From: Panulirus ornatus
Taxonomy: Eukaryota > Arthropoda > Malacostraca > Decapoda > Palinuridae
Length of the DNA stretch: 64,000 nucleotides
Direction: 5' to 3'
Assembly (NCBI RefSeq): GCF_036320965.1
Contig: NC_092235.1
Location: 4,309,994 to 4,373,993, forward strand
Shown: one piece after another, positions 37,259-48,920 of the stretch
Layout: every line of letters starts with the position of its first letter
How positions within the stretch are numbered: the first letter of the stretch is position 1
Position numbers and translations under genes: made by a program
The notes under the pieces: model-generated
Database searches by the model: none
What the model saw: the letters and a program-made list of their open reading frames with translations, nothing else
Told to the model about the DNA's origin: nothing

Positions 37259-38155
37259 ATGCGCATTGTGAACAAAAACGTTCAACGTGTCCTGCCAAAA
37301 ACTGAATCAACAAAACCTAAAGAAATGCTGCTCATGCTCCTGGACCGGCTACCATGGCGCAGTGGATCCACCTGGTCATTGGTTACCCTCCCATATTTAG
37401 CACCGGCATTGTTGTACCTTGTGGGTATGTGCAGGCGTGTGTTTCTCTCATGTCTTCGTAAGAGTGTTCGCCTGGCACTTTACACCATCTGGGTCATTGC
37501 AGTCACCTGCTTCGTTCTCGAACAGGAGTTCTTGAGCCTAATGGACCCTCTGGTAGTGAGCGCAATAAGATGGCTCGTAGGTCTTGTGCGGAGAGTTGTG
37601 AGGAATATCGTGCGGGAACTCATATTCCAGGTGACTATGTTCCTCTTAGTGTTCATCATCCTCGTGAGAATGGTGGTGGAGGAGGTAATGCTTCCTATCA
37701 TTAGAACGGTTGACTACGCTGTGCAGGTCACACCGAAAGTCCTTATAATATTCTTGGATGAGATAGTTGTGGCACTTGTCGTGGAGGTGGCAAAGATGAT
37801 GCTCACTGGCATTCTTGTACTCATCGTAAAGATGGTCACAAAGGTCAGTATCTCTGTATGGTCAGTTGTCTTCAGAAAAGCAGTGATCTTGGAGACTATG
37901 GCACAATCATTACCAACAACACCTCAAGAATCCTCTCTCTCCTCGGGGCCTCATCAAGGAATTCTTCATCGTTGCAGCACTCAGGTTGATTTTCTGTTGT
38001 AGGCTGTTGGCTGGAGGCGCCGTTGTAGTAACAGTTTTGGTCTTGCGCACACTGGTAACCGCTGCCATAGTACTTCTTCGTCCAGCAATTTACCTGATTC
38101 AAATGACGTCGAAACTGGGTAAATACGTAGTAACCTTTGTTAAAGTGGTCCACAG
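37259..38155 (+). pseudogene. Multi-pass membrane protein ORF, frameshifted and cut by a LINE
   Basis: The open frame 37259-38002 (247 codons) is rich in Val, Leu and Ile, with at least five hydrophobic stretches (about residues 41-57, 72-88, 97-110, 121-140, 161-178, 182-200) separated by Arg/Lys-rich turns. This looks like a multi-pass membrane protein or a set of amphipathic helices. After about 37905 the hydrophobic character continues in another frame (37986-38150: LLAGGAVVVTVLVLR, TAAIVLLRPAIYLI), so a one-base-type frameshift is likely. At about 38155 LINE-A sequence begins and removes the end. I do not recognise the family. Intronless. Being a chance ORF is possible but unlikely given the composition. 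Confidence 0.45.
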
Positions 38156-38400
38156 CAGAAAAGGGTGTGTTGAAATGGTTTGGACATATGGAGATAATGA
38201 GTGAGGAAAGATTGCCAGGGCATGTGAAGCGTCTGGGGTAAACCATGGAAAGGTCTGTGAGGCCTTGATGTGTAAAGGGAGCTATGGTTTCAGTGCATTA
38301 CACAAGACAGCTGGAGACTGAGTGTGAACGAATGTGGCCTTTGTTGTGTATTCCTGCCACTGTCTCGCTGTCTGTGTATGTATGCGCTGAAATATATATG
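38156..38400 (+). mobile_element. LINE-A 3' end fragment
   Basis: GTGTTGAAATGGTTTGGACA and GAATGTGGCCTTTGTTGT match the LINE-A C-terminal codons and 3' UTR, with an internal deletion after GAAAGATTG. It truncates the membrane-protein ORF. Confidence 0.75.
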
Positions 38401-38409
38401 TACGCATAA

Positions 38410-38431
38410 GTTGTTATTATCATTATTATTA

Positions 38432-38483
<52 letters not shown>

Positions 38484-38548
38484 CATTATTATTATTATTA
38501 GTATTATTATCATTATTATTGTTATTATTATTATTATTATTATTATGA

Positions 38549-38579
<31 letters not shown>

Positions 38580-38655
38580 TATTATCATATTATCATTACT
38601 ATTATTATTGTCATTACTATTATCGTTATTATCATCATTATTATTATTATTCTTG
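38410..38655. repeat. (ATT)n microsatellite
   Basis: About 245 bp of TTA/TTG/TCA trinucleotide repeat between two LINE-A pieces. Confidence 0.97.
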
Positions 38656-39935
38656 CTTTGAAGAATGTATGTGAGAAACACTTAGAAATACAGATGGACT
38701 TTTAGGTAGCATTTATGGATCTGGAGAAGGAATAGGATAGGGTGGATACAGATCCTCTGTGGAAGGCAAGTTGCTAGAAGCAGTTAAAAGTTTTTACAAA
38801 GGATGTAAGGCATGTGCACAAGTAGGAAGAGAGGGAAGTGATTGGTTCCTAGTGAATGTCTGTTTGCATCAGGGGTGCGTGGGATCTCCATGGTAGTTAA
38901 ATTTGTTTATGGATGGGGTAGTTAGGGAGGTGAATGCAAGAGTTTTGGAGAGAGGGGCTAGTATGCAGTCTGTTGTGGATGAGAGGTCTTGGGAAGTGAG
39001 TAAGTTGTCATTCACTGATGATACAGCGCTGGCGGCTGATTCGGGAGTGAAACTGCAGAAGTTGGTGACTGAGTTTGGTGAAGTGTGTGAAAGAAAAAAG
39101 CTGAGAGTAAATGTGAATAAGAGCAAGGTTATTAGGTTCAGTGGGGTTGAGGGACAAGTTAATTGGAAGGTAAGTTTGAATGGAGAAAAGTGAAGAAAGT
39201 GAAGTGTTGTAGATATCTGGGAGTGGACTTGATAGCGGATGGAACGATGGAAGCGGAAGCGAGTCATAGGTTGAGGGAGAGAGCGAAGGTTCTGGGAGCG
39301 TTGAAGAATGTGTATGCTGGAGGGAAAGAATATCTCGAAAAGGAAAAATGAGTATGTTTGAAGGAATAGTGGTTCCAACAATGTTCTATGGTTGCGAGGC
39401 GTGGGCTATAGATAGGGTTTTGCGGAGATGGTTGGATGTGTAGGAAATGAGATGTTTGAGGGCAATATGTGATGTGAGATGGTTTGATTAAGTAATGAAA
39501 GGGTAAGAGAGATGTGTGGTAATAAAAAGTGTATGGTTGAGAGAACAGAAGAGGGTGTATTGAAATGGTTTCGTCACATGGAGAGAATGAGTGAGGAAAG
39601 ATTGACAAAGAGGATATATGTGTCAATGTTAAAAGGAATGAGGAGAAGTGGGAGACCAAATTGGAGGCGGAAAGATTGTGTAAAAAGATTTTGAGCGGTT
39701 ATTTTCATATACGGCGGGGTTGCGATGGGAATGGTTAAAGGCAGCAGGTATGGATATGTACATGGGTATATACGTATATGTTTGTGTATGCATTTGTTTA
39801 CGTTGAAATGTATAGGTTTGTATGTGTGCTTGTGTGGACGTGCATGTCTATGTGTATGTGAGTGGGTTGGTGCCATTCTTTCGTCTGTTTCCCTGAACTA
39901 CCTTCTAACGCGGGAGACAGCGACTAAGTATAATA
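38656..39935 (+). pseudogene. LINE-A copy, RT palm to 3' tail, decayed
   Basis: 5'-truncated inside RT. It reads VNVCLHQGCVGSPW-like and NLFMDGVVREVNARVLERGA, then SFTDDTALAAD (FTDD in place of the catalytic FADD), then CERKKLRVNVNKSKVIRFS. C-terminal EERLTKRIYVS and GRPNWRRKDCVKR follow, then the 3' UTR and ACTACCTTCTAACGCGGGAG tail at about 39895-39930. Frame breaks after VSLNGEK and elsewhere. Parallel to 51.4-52.8 kb. Confidence 0.85.
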
Positions 39936-40389
39936 AGATTATCTGGTGGAGGCAATGGTGAAGATATGTAGGGATTTTCAGAAAAGAAGAATGTTGGGGT
40001 GAAGAGAGTGGTGCGCTAGATGAGACTTGGGAATATGTTATGTACTTCAAAATGTTACAGAAGACTTAAGGAATTTGATTAAACATAATGTTGTTCTGAT
40101 AGATTATTTGTTTATAAGGACTATGTGTTGTGTTGAGCTTTAATGGTTGTTTAAACCAATGCGTTTCAGCTAGAATCAGTAAAGATTATAAGAAATTCAA
40201 ATAAGGTGATAAAAACAAATCTATATTATCATAAACAACAGAACTTTTCCTTCTCTGGGGATTTAAAAGAAAAACAACACAAGAGAGCTAGTTTAAGGCA
40301 GGAGTATTTCATTTTCGTAACAAACTATATACTATTACGTCCCTTTTGTATCATAAATCTTATGTTCACTTTCAACAAATGTCTTGTAT
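39936..40389. other. No recognised gene
   Basis: After the LINE-A tail there is a purine-rich line (GTGGAGGCAATGGTGAAGAT, TCAGAAAAGAAGAATG) that may be another LINE leader, then AT-rich DNA. Confidence 0.4.
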
Positions 40390-40930
40390 CTATAATAAAA
40401 ATTCGGTATAGAGATTTGTTGAATGTTCTCCAGCGAGGCGTTGTATGAGTCTTCGTTAGTGAAGTTCATTTCGTGTAATGGATCATGCAATACAAAGTTG
40501 TGTCCATCCACACAAGTGTTACACGTCCCAGGTGAAGATATTTCCTAGAAATGGCGTCTATCTAACATAGATACGTCTTCTGTAGATATTTGTAAAGCAT
40601 TCTTCTGAGGGACAATACCTAAGACTTTCGTGATAAAGTTGATCAGTTGTAAGTGATCAAGCATTACAAAGGTGTGTCCATTGCCACAGGTGCTAGTGAT
40701 CCCGGGCGGGTCAAGGTATTTCACCATCTTTGTTTCCTTAACACTTCTAGTTATATATGTTTCATCCTTGATGTGATCCTTACAATGATTATTCATGGTT
40801 TGTAATTCTCTTCATCCTTATCATAGCATTAATCAGTTGAAGTGCAGAATACTTAACAGAAACTGACTACTGTATTCTGTTTGAGACATAATGCTATGAA
40901 AGATGTTACCGGACTCCACCCGTAAGTGGT
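40390..40930 (-). repeat. Dispersed repeat R1, copy d (coding-like)
   Basis: Reverse-complement copy of R1. The frame 40545-40796 (-) is open for 83 codons, with ITRSVKETKMVKYLDPPG and STCGNGHTFVMLDHLQLI. After a stop it continues with SPGTCNTCVDGHNFVLHDPL. This supports a real ancestral protein-coding frame for R1. Confidence 0.7.
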
Positions 40931-41298
40931 TATGGTTCACATTCTGGCTTCATGACCTTAAGGTGATAGCCCTTAAATCCATCAACATATATACATCCTG
41001 TTATACAACTGATGTTACTGTCTGACGTATGTATGGTGCGGCTTGATGACCTTACCTGCTGATGGTCAAACATGTCATCATGTTGTGATTTGTATGTTTT
41101 GTTGTGTGGCACAGTTTCTGGTGTAGATATCTTTAATAACCTTTACCAGTTACTATCCAGTATAGTGAACGATAGACAGACTCCCGTGTTACAGACTCCG
41201 TATGATAAACACCTGACGAATTTCGACACCACAAATTACTTGTTGGGTAAGATCAGAGAACGAGTCGTCCAGTGGCAGAACATAAACCTACAACATGT

Positions 41299-41299
<1 letters not shown>

Positions 41300-41351
<52 letters not shown>
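41300..41351. repeat. (CAA)n microsatellite
   Basis: About 52 bp of AAC/CAA repeat. The neighbouring 40931-41280 resembles 3590-3900. Confidence 0.97.
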
Positions 41352-41609
41352 ACAACTGTTATGTGAAGATCTAGTTATTCAAAGTGAGATGATCACAAGG
41401 AAGTTAGGGATATAGAAGAGTAGGAGTGAGGTATAAGGTGGAGGCCCAGCCACCGTGGCTGGTGCTATATAGAGCAGTGAGGGATAACACCATATCTTAA
41501 CCCCTGGTGATGTGTGAGCTTATAAACACTGGTGGTATTTATGGCGGCCACCAACCAGGAAGTAATGTTCACCAGGTATTGCTCTGCTCTACACTGATCC
41601 AACAACTAC

Positions 41610-42107
41610 AAGGATAATGTTGTTATAACCTTCTTGATCATGCTGGTTATAGAAGTATTATAGATACATGTTGGTGACACAAGGATAATGTTGTTATAAC
41701 CTTCTTGATCACTGCTGGTTATAGAAGTATTATAGATACATGTTGGTGACACAAGGATAATGTTGTTATAACCTTCTTGATCATGCTGGTTATAGAAGTA
41801 TTATAGATACATGTTGGTGACACAAGGATAATGTTGTTATAACCTTCTTGATCATGCTGGTTATAGAAGTATTATAGATACATGTTGGTGACACAAGGAT
41901 AATGTTGTTATAACCTTCTTGATCATGCTGGTTATAGAAGCATTATAGATACATGTTGGTGACACAAGGATAATGTTGTTATAACCTTCTTGATCATGCT
42001 GGTTATAGAAGTATTATAGATACATGTTGGTGACACAAGGATAATGTTGTTATAACCTTCTTGATCGTGCCAGTTATGGAAGCATTATAGATTCATGTTG
42101 GTGACAC
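41610..42107. repeat. 71-bp tandem repeat, seven units
   Basis: Units start AAGGATAATGTTGTTATAAC at 41610, 41681 and every 70-72 bp after. Six are nearly identical; the last is diverged. Confidence 0.96.
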
Positions 42108-42550
42108 ATCATAATGATGGTCTCGTCTGTTGTCCACATAACCACAGTACTTTACTACAGTACATACAGTAATATCAGTCGTAACAACACTATGTATGTA
42201 GTCGTGATTACCGTAACATGTGAGTGGCAAGATTGGATGACGTAACGTAACAATATCAGACTTCATCATTCTCAATAGTTTAGATGGATCATGTAATATT
42301 TGGCGTTGCTTCATGTTTTATCAGATGATAAAATGATGGTTGGCCTAATGACCTTCACAAGTCAGTGGTCATTAAATCCCACACAGCAACCAACCACTCA
42401 GGATGACCAGGAGGGAGCCACCTGGTGCAGACCAAGTGTACCAGCCTGGTGGAGAGGATCAACTGCTCCACCTCAGGATAAGAGCTGCTCAAGTTCTGTA
42501 GTGAGGGACACTCCAAGTGGCATGTGAAACTACCAGTCTTAGTTATAAAC
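42108..42550. other. No recognised gene
   Basis: Unassigned sequence; short frames only. Confidence 0.4.
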
Positions 42551-42554
42551 TACC

Positions 42555-42682
42555 GCCCGGCTGGCCGGTGGGTGGGTGGCTGTGGCCAACATGAACCCAG
42601 GGGCTACACACACACACACACACACACACCGCCCACTGACCTGACCACCGGCCGGTGGGTGTGGCCAACATGAACCCAGGGG

Positions 42683-42717
<35 letters not shown>

Positions 42718-42735
42718 GCCCACTGACCTGACCAC
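42555..42735. repeat. About 85-bp duplication with (CA)n cores
   Basis: GTGGCCAACATGAACCCAGG followed by GGCTA(CA)n and CGCCCACTGACCTGACCACC occurs twice. Each unit carries its own CA run (42606-42629, 42685-42716). Confidence 0.9.
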
Positions 42736-42779
42736 CACCACTGTGACCTGACCACGTGTGGCATGTAGCTCATCCTTGG

Positions 42780-43300
42780 ACAACATTAATCAAATACCCA
42801 GACAGAATTTTTATGTTAGATAAAAGACATTTCTTGATAGTAAACATAAGAAATGATGACGAAAGATAAGGGACGCTATTTGAGGTAAATATTTTGTTAA
42901 AATATGAAATACTCTTCCTCAAACTAGCTCCCTGTACTGTATTTTCTTTTACATACCCAGAGGAAAATATATTCTGTGGTTAATCAATATAAATGTTTAT
43001 CTTTAACAGGTTTTCTATTTCTGATAGTATTTCACTGATTCAGGTTTAAGAACCTTGGTTCTGAACAACCATTATAATGCAACACAATACATATTTACCA
43101 TAAATAAATCATTTATCACAATAACCATTATGTTTGTACCAGATTCTTTAAGTCCTCAATCACGTTTGTTAATATATAAGGAATTTTTCCGCCACATTTC
43201 AATACATAACATATATCTACACGTGTGTAAATATATGTATATGTTTTTATAAATTTTTCTTTGGCTTTTATAATTAAGGTGTAAGATATCCGTCTGAAGA
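42780..43300 (+). repeat. Dispersed repeat R1, copy e (3' half)
   Basis: Matches 6065-6421 and continues beyond the provirus insertion point with ATCACGTTTGTTAATATA. It therefore shows how R1 looks without the insertion. Confidence 0.75.
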
Positions 43301-43324
43301 AAATACTAGATAATATTATAGGTT

Positions 43325-43429
<105 letters not shown>

Positions 43430-43537
43430 CGCACATAGGAGTGAAAACATATTTTACACTTACAAGGTTAAGAGACGAGGCAACACGAGTGTACAAATCC
43501 TTCCTCAAAAGACTCACGTGATAATGATTAAAGTAGT

Positions 43538-43581
<44 letters not shown>

Positions 43582-43585
43582 CGGC

Positions 43586-43930
43586 GCCAGGCTGGAGGCG
43601 GGGCATCGTGACGTCACAGGCAAGTCCCTCCCCCCGCCAGATCCAAACATGTGTTGTGTCTGGTGATGGCGGTTCAAGATTTCCCACATTTATATTGATC
43701 TTTACATTATCATCCACTCCCAAAGTCACCTGGCATTCTTGTGTTTCAACAACAGACGTGATATATGCAACACCAGGCAAACATTGTACCATTATCTGAT
43801 AGGTTAATTGGTGCACAATCAAGAACCAGTGAATTTCATCGCCGCCATAAGTAAGTAAGGAAGGTGACTTTAATGATGATAAATACGACCTGGTATGGCT
43901 GTGTCTACACACTACCGCCATCTGGTCAAC
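43586..43930 (-). other. Second copy of the 345-bp identical block
   Basis: Same as 16053-16397, with an open minus-strand frame. It follows a (CA)n run (43538-43579). Downstream, 43931-44435 is R2 copy b, diverged from R2 copy a. Confidence 0.6.
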
Positions 43931-44435
43931 CTGGTACGTACGAACCTTAACCTTAAAGTGGCCCACGCAAACGCGAACTTAAAATCTATCCATTTAACTG
44001 TCATTCATTATGTAGCATTTAAACACCATCTTTTAAACGTAAACCTTCCACTTGCATTATATTAACAAGTAATCTAAGATACGTCATACAAACACAAGGT
44101 TTAAAGCTGAAACTCGAACTTTTAAGTCCGTCAATTTAACACCTACTTTAGAACTAGCAAAAAATGCGAATTTTTAACTCCACCAAAAAACAGCTTGTGT
44201 ATGTAATGCTTCATTTAGTTGAACATTTTTAAAGTCAGTTAAATTAATGGTATCCTTTGATGTTTATCATTAAAACATAAACCTATGAACTCTGTCTCTA
44301 GAAATAAGCACAAACTTTTACGTTCCATCATAGGAAAGGAAACTTGCAAAATCTATCAAAATTCGTCACATAACGCGAACTTTTCAACCCTTCCATTTAC
44401 CTGGGCCACTCTTCCCATATTTTGTCCTTTTAAAC
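43931..44435 (+). repeat. Dispersed repeat R2, copy b
   Basis: Similar to 16400-16900 and 61190-61760 (AAACGTAAACCTTCCA, ACTCGAACTTTTAAGTCCGT). It is interrupted by the 30-bp array and resumes until about 44760. Confidence 0.7.
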
Positions 44436-44706
44436 TGTGACTTTATTACACTTTCATTCATTCATCATGACTTTATTACACTTTCATTCATTCATCATGA
44501 CTTTATTACACTTTCATTCATTCATCATGACTTTATTACACTTTCATTCATTCATCATGACTTTATTACACTTTCATTCATTCATCATGACTTTATTACA
44601 CTTTCATTCATTCATCATGACTTTATTACACTTTCATTCATTCATCATGACTTTATTACACTTTCATTCATTCATCATGACTTTATTACACTTTCATTCA
44701 TCATTC
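44436..44706. repeat. 30-bp tandem repeat, nine units
   Basis: Nine identical units of ATGACTTTATTACACTTTCA plus TTCATTCATC. The 10-codon period gives an open but meaningless frame. Perfect identity means recent expansion inside R2. Confidence 0.97.
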
Positions 44707-44800
44707 ATCAACTAGTTCGTCTCACTGATATTCCATTCATAAACTTCATTTGTACATCTCATAGTTTGACCGCCATGTTGCATGTTTCCTTAAGGTTTAT

Positions 44801-45364
<564 letters not shown>

Positions 45365-45507
45365 TTCAGTATGTTTACTTTCGATACTGAGGAACAGAAG
45401 AATAAGCCAAGCAAGTAAATTTCGTCAAAGACATCTCTCTTTTCTAAACGCTGCCTCGCAAAGATTTTCATTAATTCAAATTGAAGAAACAGACGTATTT
45501 TTCTATT

Positions 45508-45579
45508 GTCTGGTTAGCTCAGTGGTAGAGCGTGAGTCTGATACACTCAAGGTCGTGGGTTCGAGACCCACACCAGACA
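45508..45579 (+). tRNA. tRNA gene with anticodon GAT (Ile by code)
   Basis: A full cloverleaf: acceptor GTCTGGT/ACCAGAC with seven Watson-Crick pairs, D stem GCTC/GAGC, anticodon stem TGAGT/ACTCA with loop CTGATAC, T stem GTGGG/CCCAC with loop TTCGAGA, discriminator A. A-box (TAGCTCAGTGG) and B-box (GGTTCGAGACC) are present, and TTTTTT at 45582-45587 ends Pol III transcription. Animal nuclear tRNA-Ile normally has A at position 34 (AAT), so GAT is unusual. It may be a variant gene or a tRNA-derived repeat. Confidence 0.85.
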
Positions 45580-45581
45580 TA

Positions 45582-45587
45582 TTTTTT
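45582..45587 (+). terminator. Pol III terminator
   Basis: TTTTTT two bases after the tRNA. Confidence 0.8.
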
Positions 45588-45656
45588 GTCTTTTTCTTGT
45601 TTCATTTTGTCCGCATCACATGTGTGCACCATTCAGTATGTTCGTCCAACGTTATA

Positions 45657-45670
45657 GTGAAGATCTTCAC
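45657..45670. promoter_or_regulatory. 14-bp perfect palindrome GTGAAGATCTTCAC
   Basis: Two inverted copies of the core of the TAGTGAAGAT motif found upstream of the intronless ORFs. It lies between the two tRNA genes. Role unknown. Confidence 0.3.
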
Positions 45671-45671
45671 A

Positions 45672-45790
45672 ATAAATTGGGGTTTTCGACCTTATCTGAA
45701 AGGGTCAGGTCCACCAAGACGTCCTTGAAATCTTCCAGAAGCTTCTGGCGATCCTCCTCCAACTGCTGGGCACATCAGAGTTAACATGGG
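45672..45790 (-). pseudogene. Coding-like fragment, unrecognised
   Basis: A minus-strand frame reads CAQQLEEDRQKLLEDFKDV and LVDLTLSDKVENPN, a plausible helical, charged peptide. It starts after a stop and has no ATG nearby. It sits next to the palindrome above, so it may be a relic related to the intronless gene set. Weak. Confidence 0.25.
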
Positions 45791-45888
45791 CCGGACATCG
45801 GTTGTGGAACGACTTAATCTGCTTCCGGTAGTTAGCAGGGATGATAATGAGGGCTCTGACCTCATACTAGGTCAACTTAGTTCCAGTC

Positions 45889-45948
45889 TATTACTTAGTT
45901 CCAGTCTATTGCTTAGTTCAAGTCTATTGCTTAGTTCCAGTCTATTGC
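45889..45948. repeat. 18-19-bp short tandem repeat
   Basis: Four units of TTAGTTCCAGTCTATTGC. Confidence 0.9.
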
Positions 45949-46127
45949 AACAACAATAAAAAATTAAAACTCATTTCTTCGTGGAAAATTAAGAGGAAAA
46001 CACGACAGCAACATGGAGATTTACCCTGTGGTTATTTTGCCGGCTAGTCGGCAACGGTCGGTCAAACAGTATTTTGCCGTGGTAATCTCAGTGCTTCATA
46101 TAATACTATGTCACAAAATATGTTCTT

Positions 46128-46199
46128 GGGGGCGTAGCTCAGTGGTAGAGCACTCGCTTGGCATGCGAGAGGTCCCGGGTTCAAACCCCGGCGCTTCCA
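46128..46199 (+). tRNA. tRNA-Ala gene, anticodon GGC
   Basis: A full cloverleaf: acceptor GGGGGCG/CGCTTCC including the G3-U70 pair that is the main identity element of alanine tRNAs, D stem GCTC/GAGC, anticodon stem CTCGC/GCGAG with loop TTGGCAT (GGC), T stem CCGGG/CCCGG, discriminator A. A- and B-boxes are present and TTTTTT follows at 46200-46205. Animal tRNA-Ala usually has AGC, CGC or TGC; GGC is unusual. It lies 549 bp after the GAT tRNA in the same orientation. Confidence 0.88.
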
Positions 46200-46226
46200 T
46201 TTTTTATTTGGGAAATTCATTGTTTT

Positions 46227-46563
<337 letters not shown>

Positions 46564-46619
46564 GTAAAGATATTGTAAAGATGTAACTAATATAAGATAT
46601 AAGAATGAATGGAAGATAC

Positions 46620-47190
46620 GGATGTAGCTGAAACAAGGAGTAATGAAGATTAAGGGGCAATGAAAATTATTCTGTAGTGAAGATAAATGTATATGTTAAA
46701 ATTTTGTGTTGAACATCAAGAAGTAATGATAATGATGAGAGTGTAGTGACGATGAGGGTTTAGTTAGGGAGAGGTGACAATTGCCTTTACAATGATAATA
46801 AGGAGGTAACACATTGAGGAACACAAACTTTCCAAAGCTACGTTCAAGTCAGACTTTGAACTAAGTTCGGTAAACAGAAAGATGATGTTAAGATGAGAGT
46901 GTAGTGAAGAAGAGTAGTGATGATAAGGATATTGTCAAGATAGGTTGTAGTGAAGATACGAATGTAGTGAAGATACGAATGTAGTAGAGATAAGGGTTAT
47001 TAAAGAGTAAAGTTTATTCAAAATGATTATGTATTGAAGATAAGAACTACTTTTAGTGAACATCAGGGCGTACAATGATGATGGTATGGTAGAAATAACG
47101 GTGTAGTGAAGAAGAGGGTATAGTGAAGATATAATTAAGTGAAAATAAGCTAGTAGTGAAGATACACGTTAGTGAATAGAGTGCAATATG
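46620..47190. repeat. Degenerate array with TAGTGAAGAT
   Basis: Loose period of about 30-40 bp. GTAGTGAAGATA or TAGTGAAGA occurs many times (near 46670, 46905, 46950, 46970, 47110, 47125, 47155). Confidence 0.7.
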
Positions 47191-47209
47191 ATATATACAA
47201 TACAGAATT

Positions 47210-48598
47210 AGGTATCTTCACCATAAACTGAATTGTCCACCATATTTACTGCTCTTGAGCTGGAAGAAATCACGGCCATAGAGTTTAATGATCTCTAATT
47301 CTTTATTTTCACTACTTGCCAACCTTAGTTTGGAATATGATATATACAATACAAAGTAAGGCATCTTCACTACAAACTGAACTGTCCCATATTTCTATTG
47401 CTCTTGAACTGGTAGAAATCACGGCCATAGAGCTTATCTCTAATTCTTTATCTTCACTGCTCTTTACTGCTCTTGAGCTGATAGAAATATACAAATATAC
47501 AATTGGGTATTTTCAAAACAAACTGAATAGTAGCCATATTTACGGCTTCTCATCTGGTAGAAATCACGACCATAGAATTGAATTATCTCTAGTGCTTTAT
47601 CTTCAGTACTTGACACACTTAGATTAGAATATGGTACATACAATGTACAATTGGGCATCTTCACTAAAACTGAATTGTCCACCATATCTAATGCACTTGA
47701 GCTGGTAGAAATCACGGCCATAGAGTTCATCTCTCATTCTTTATCTTCATTATTTGACACAATTGCATAATAATATGATAAATATAATACACAATTGGGC
47801 ATCATTGAAAACTGAATTGCCCGCGATATTTACTGCTCTTGAGTTGGTAGAAATCACGACCATAGGGTTTATCACATATTCTTTATCTTCCCTACTTGAC
47901 AGATTAGAAAATATACACAATATACAATTGGGTATCTTCACTACAAACAGAATCACCCGCCATATTTACTGCTCTTGAGCTGGTAAATATCACTGCCATA
48001 AAGTTTGATTATCTCTAACTCTCCATCGTCACTACTTGACACCCTTAGATTTGAATATGATATATACAATATAAGATTGGGCATCTTCACTACAAACTGA
48101 ATTATACGCGATATTCACTCCTCTTGAGCTGGTAAACATCTCGGCCATATTTTATCTCGAATTCTTTATCTTCACTACTTGACACAATTAGATTAGAATA
48201 TGATATATACAATATGCAATCGGGTATCTTCATTACAAACTGAATTGTCCGCCGTATTTCGTAATCTTGAGCTGGTATGAATTACGGCCATAGACTTTTT
48301 CTCTAATTCTTTATCGTCAGTACTTGACACCCTTCGATTAGAATATGAAATATACAATATAGCATTGGGCAGTTTCATTACGAACTGAATTGCCCGCCAT
48401 ATTTCCTACCAAAGAGTTTAATGATTTTTAATTCTTTATCTTCACTACTTAACTCACTTAGATCATAATATGAGTTATACAATATACAATTGGGCATCTT
48501 CACTACAACCTGAATTGTCCGCCATATTTACTGCTCTTGAGCAGGTACAAATCCCGGCCACAGAGTTTATCTCTAATTCTTTATCTTCACTATATATA
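47210..48598. repeat. Array of about 145-bp units upstream of the kinase
   Basis: About ten units of 140-150 bp (some shorter) with ATCTTCACTAC, TTACTGCTCTTGAGCTGG, GAAATCACGGCCATAGAGTT and TCTCTAATTCTTTATC. Each unit carries the ATCTTCACTA 10-mer or a near copy once or twice. The last copy is at 48583-48592. Confidence 0.9.
48583..48592 (+). promoter_or_regulatory. ATCTTCACTA motif upstream of the kinase
   Basis: The nearest of many copies, 329 bp before ATG 48921 and separated from it by a (TA)n at 48655-48750. Confidence 0.35.
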
Positions 48599-48650
48599 TG
48601 AAGTAGGTAGACAGCGATAAAGCATAAAAAAATAAAAAATAAAAAAGATT

Positions 48651-48751
<101 letters not shown>

Positions 48752-48920
48752 CTCAATTACCTGAGGAGTTAACTATGATTTTCTGCATATCCAGGATATA
48801 GCGTAAGATCAGTAGGCAACGAAACAACTTAGGCATCGAAATCACATCCACGGACCTGCACATTGAGAGTGGTAAATTTCTGCTGATACCCAACACAAAA
48901 CCAAAGGTTCTCCTCTCAAC

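Noticed and set aside
37896..38246. Cys-rich minus-strand ORF (CWTKKYYGSGYQCAQDQNC)
   Set aside because: It overlaps the hydrophobic plus-strand coding continuation and runs into LINE-A DNA; sense/antisense complementarity explains it better.
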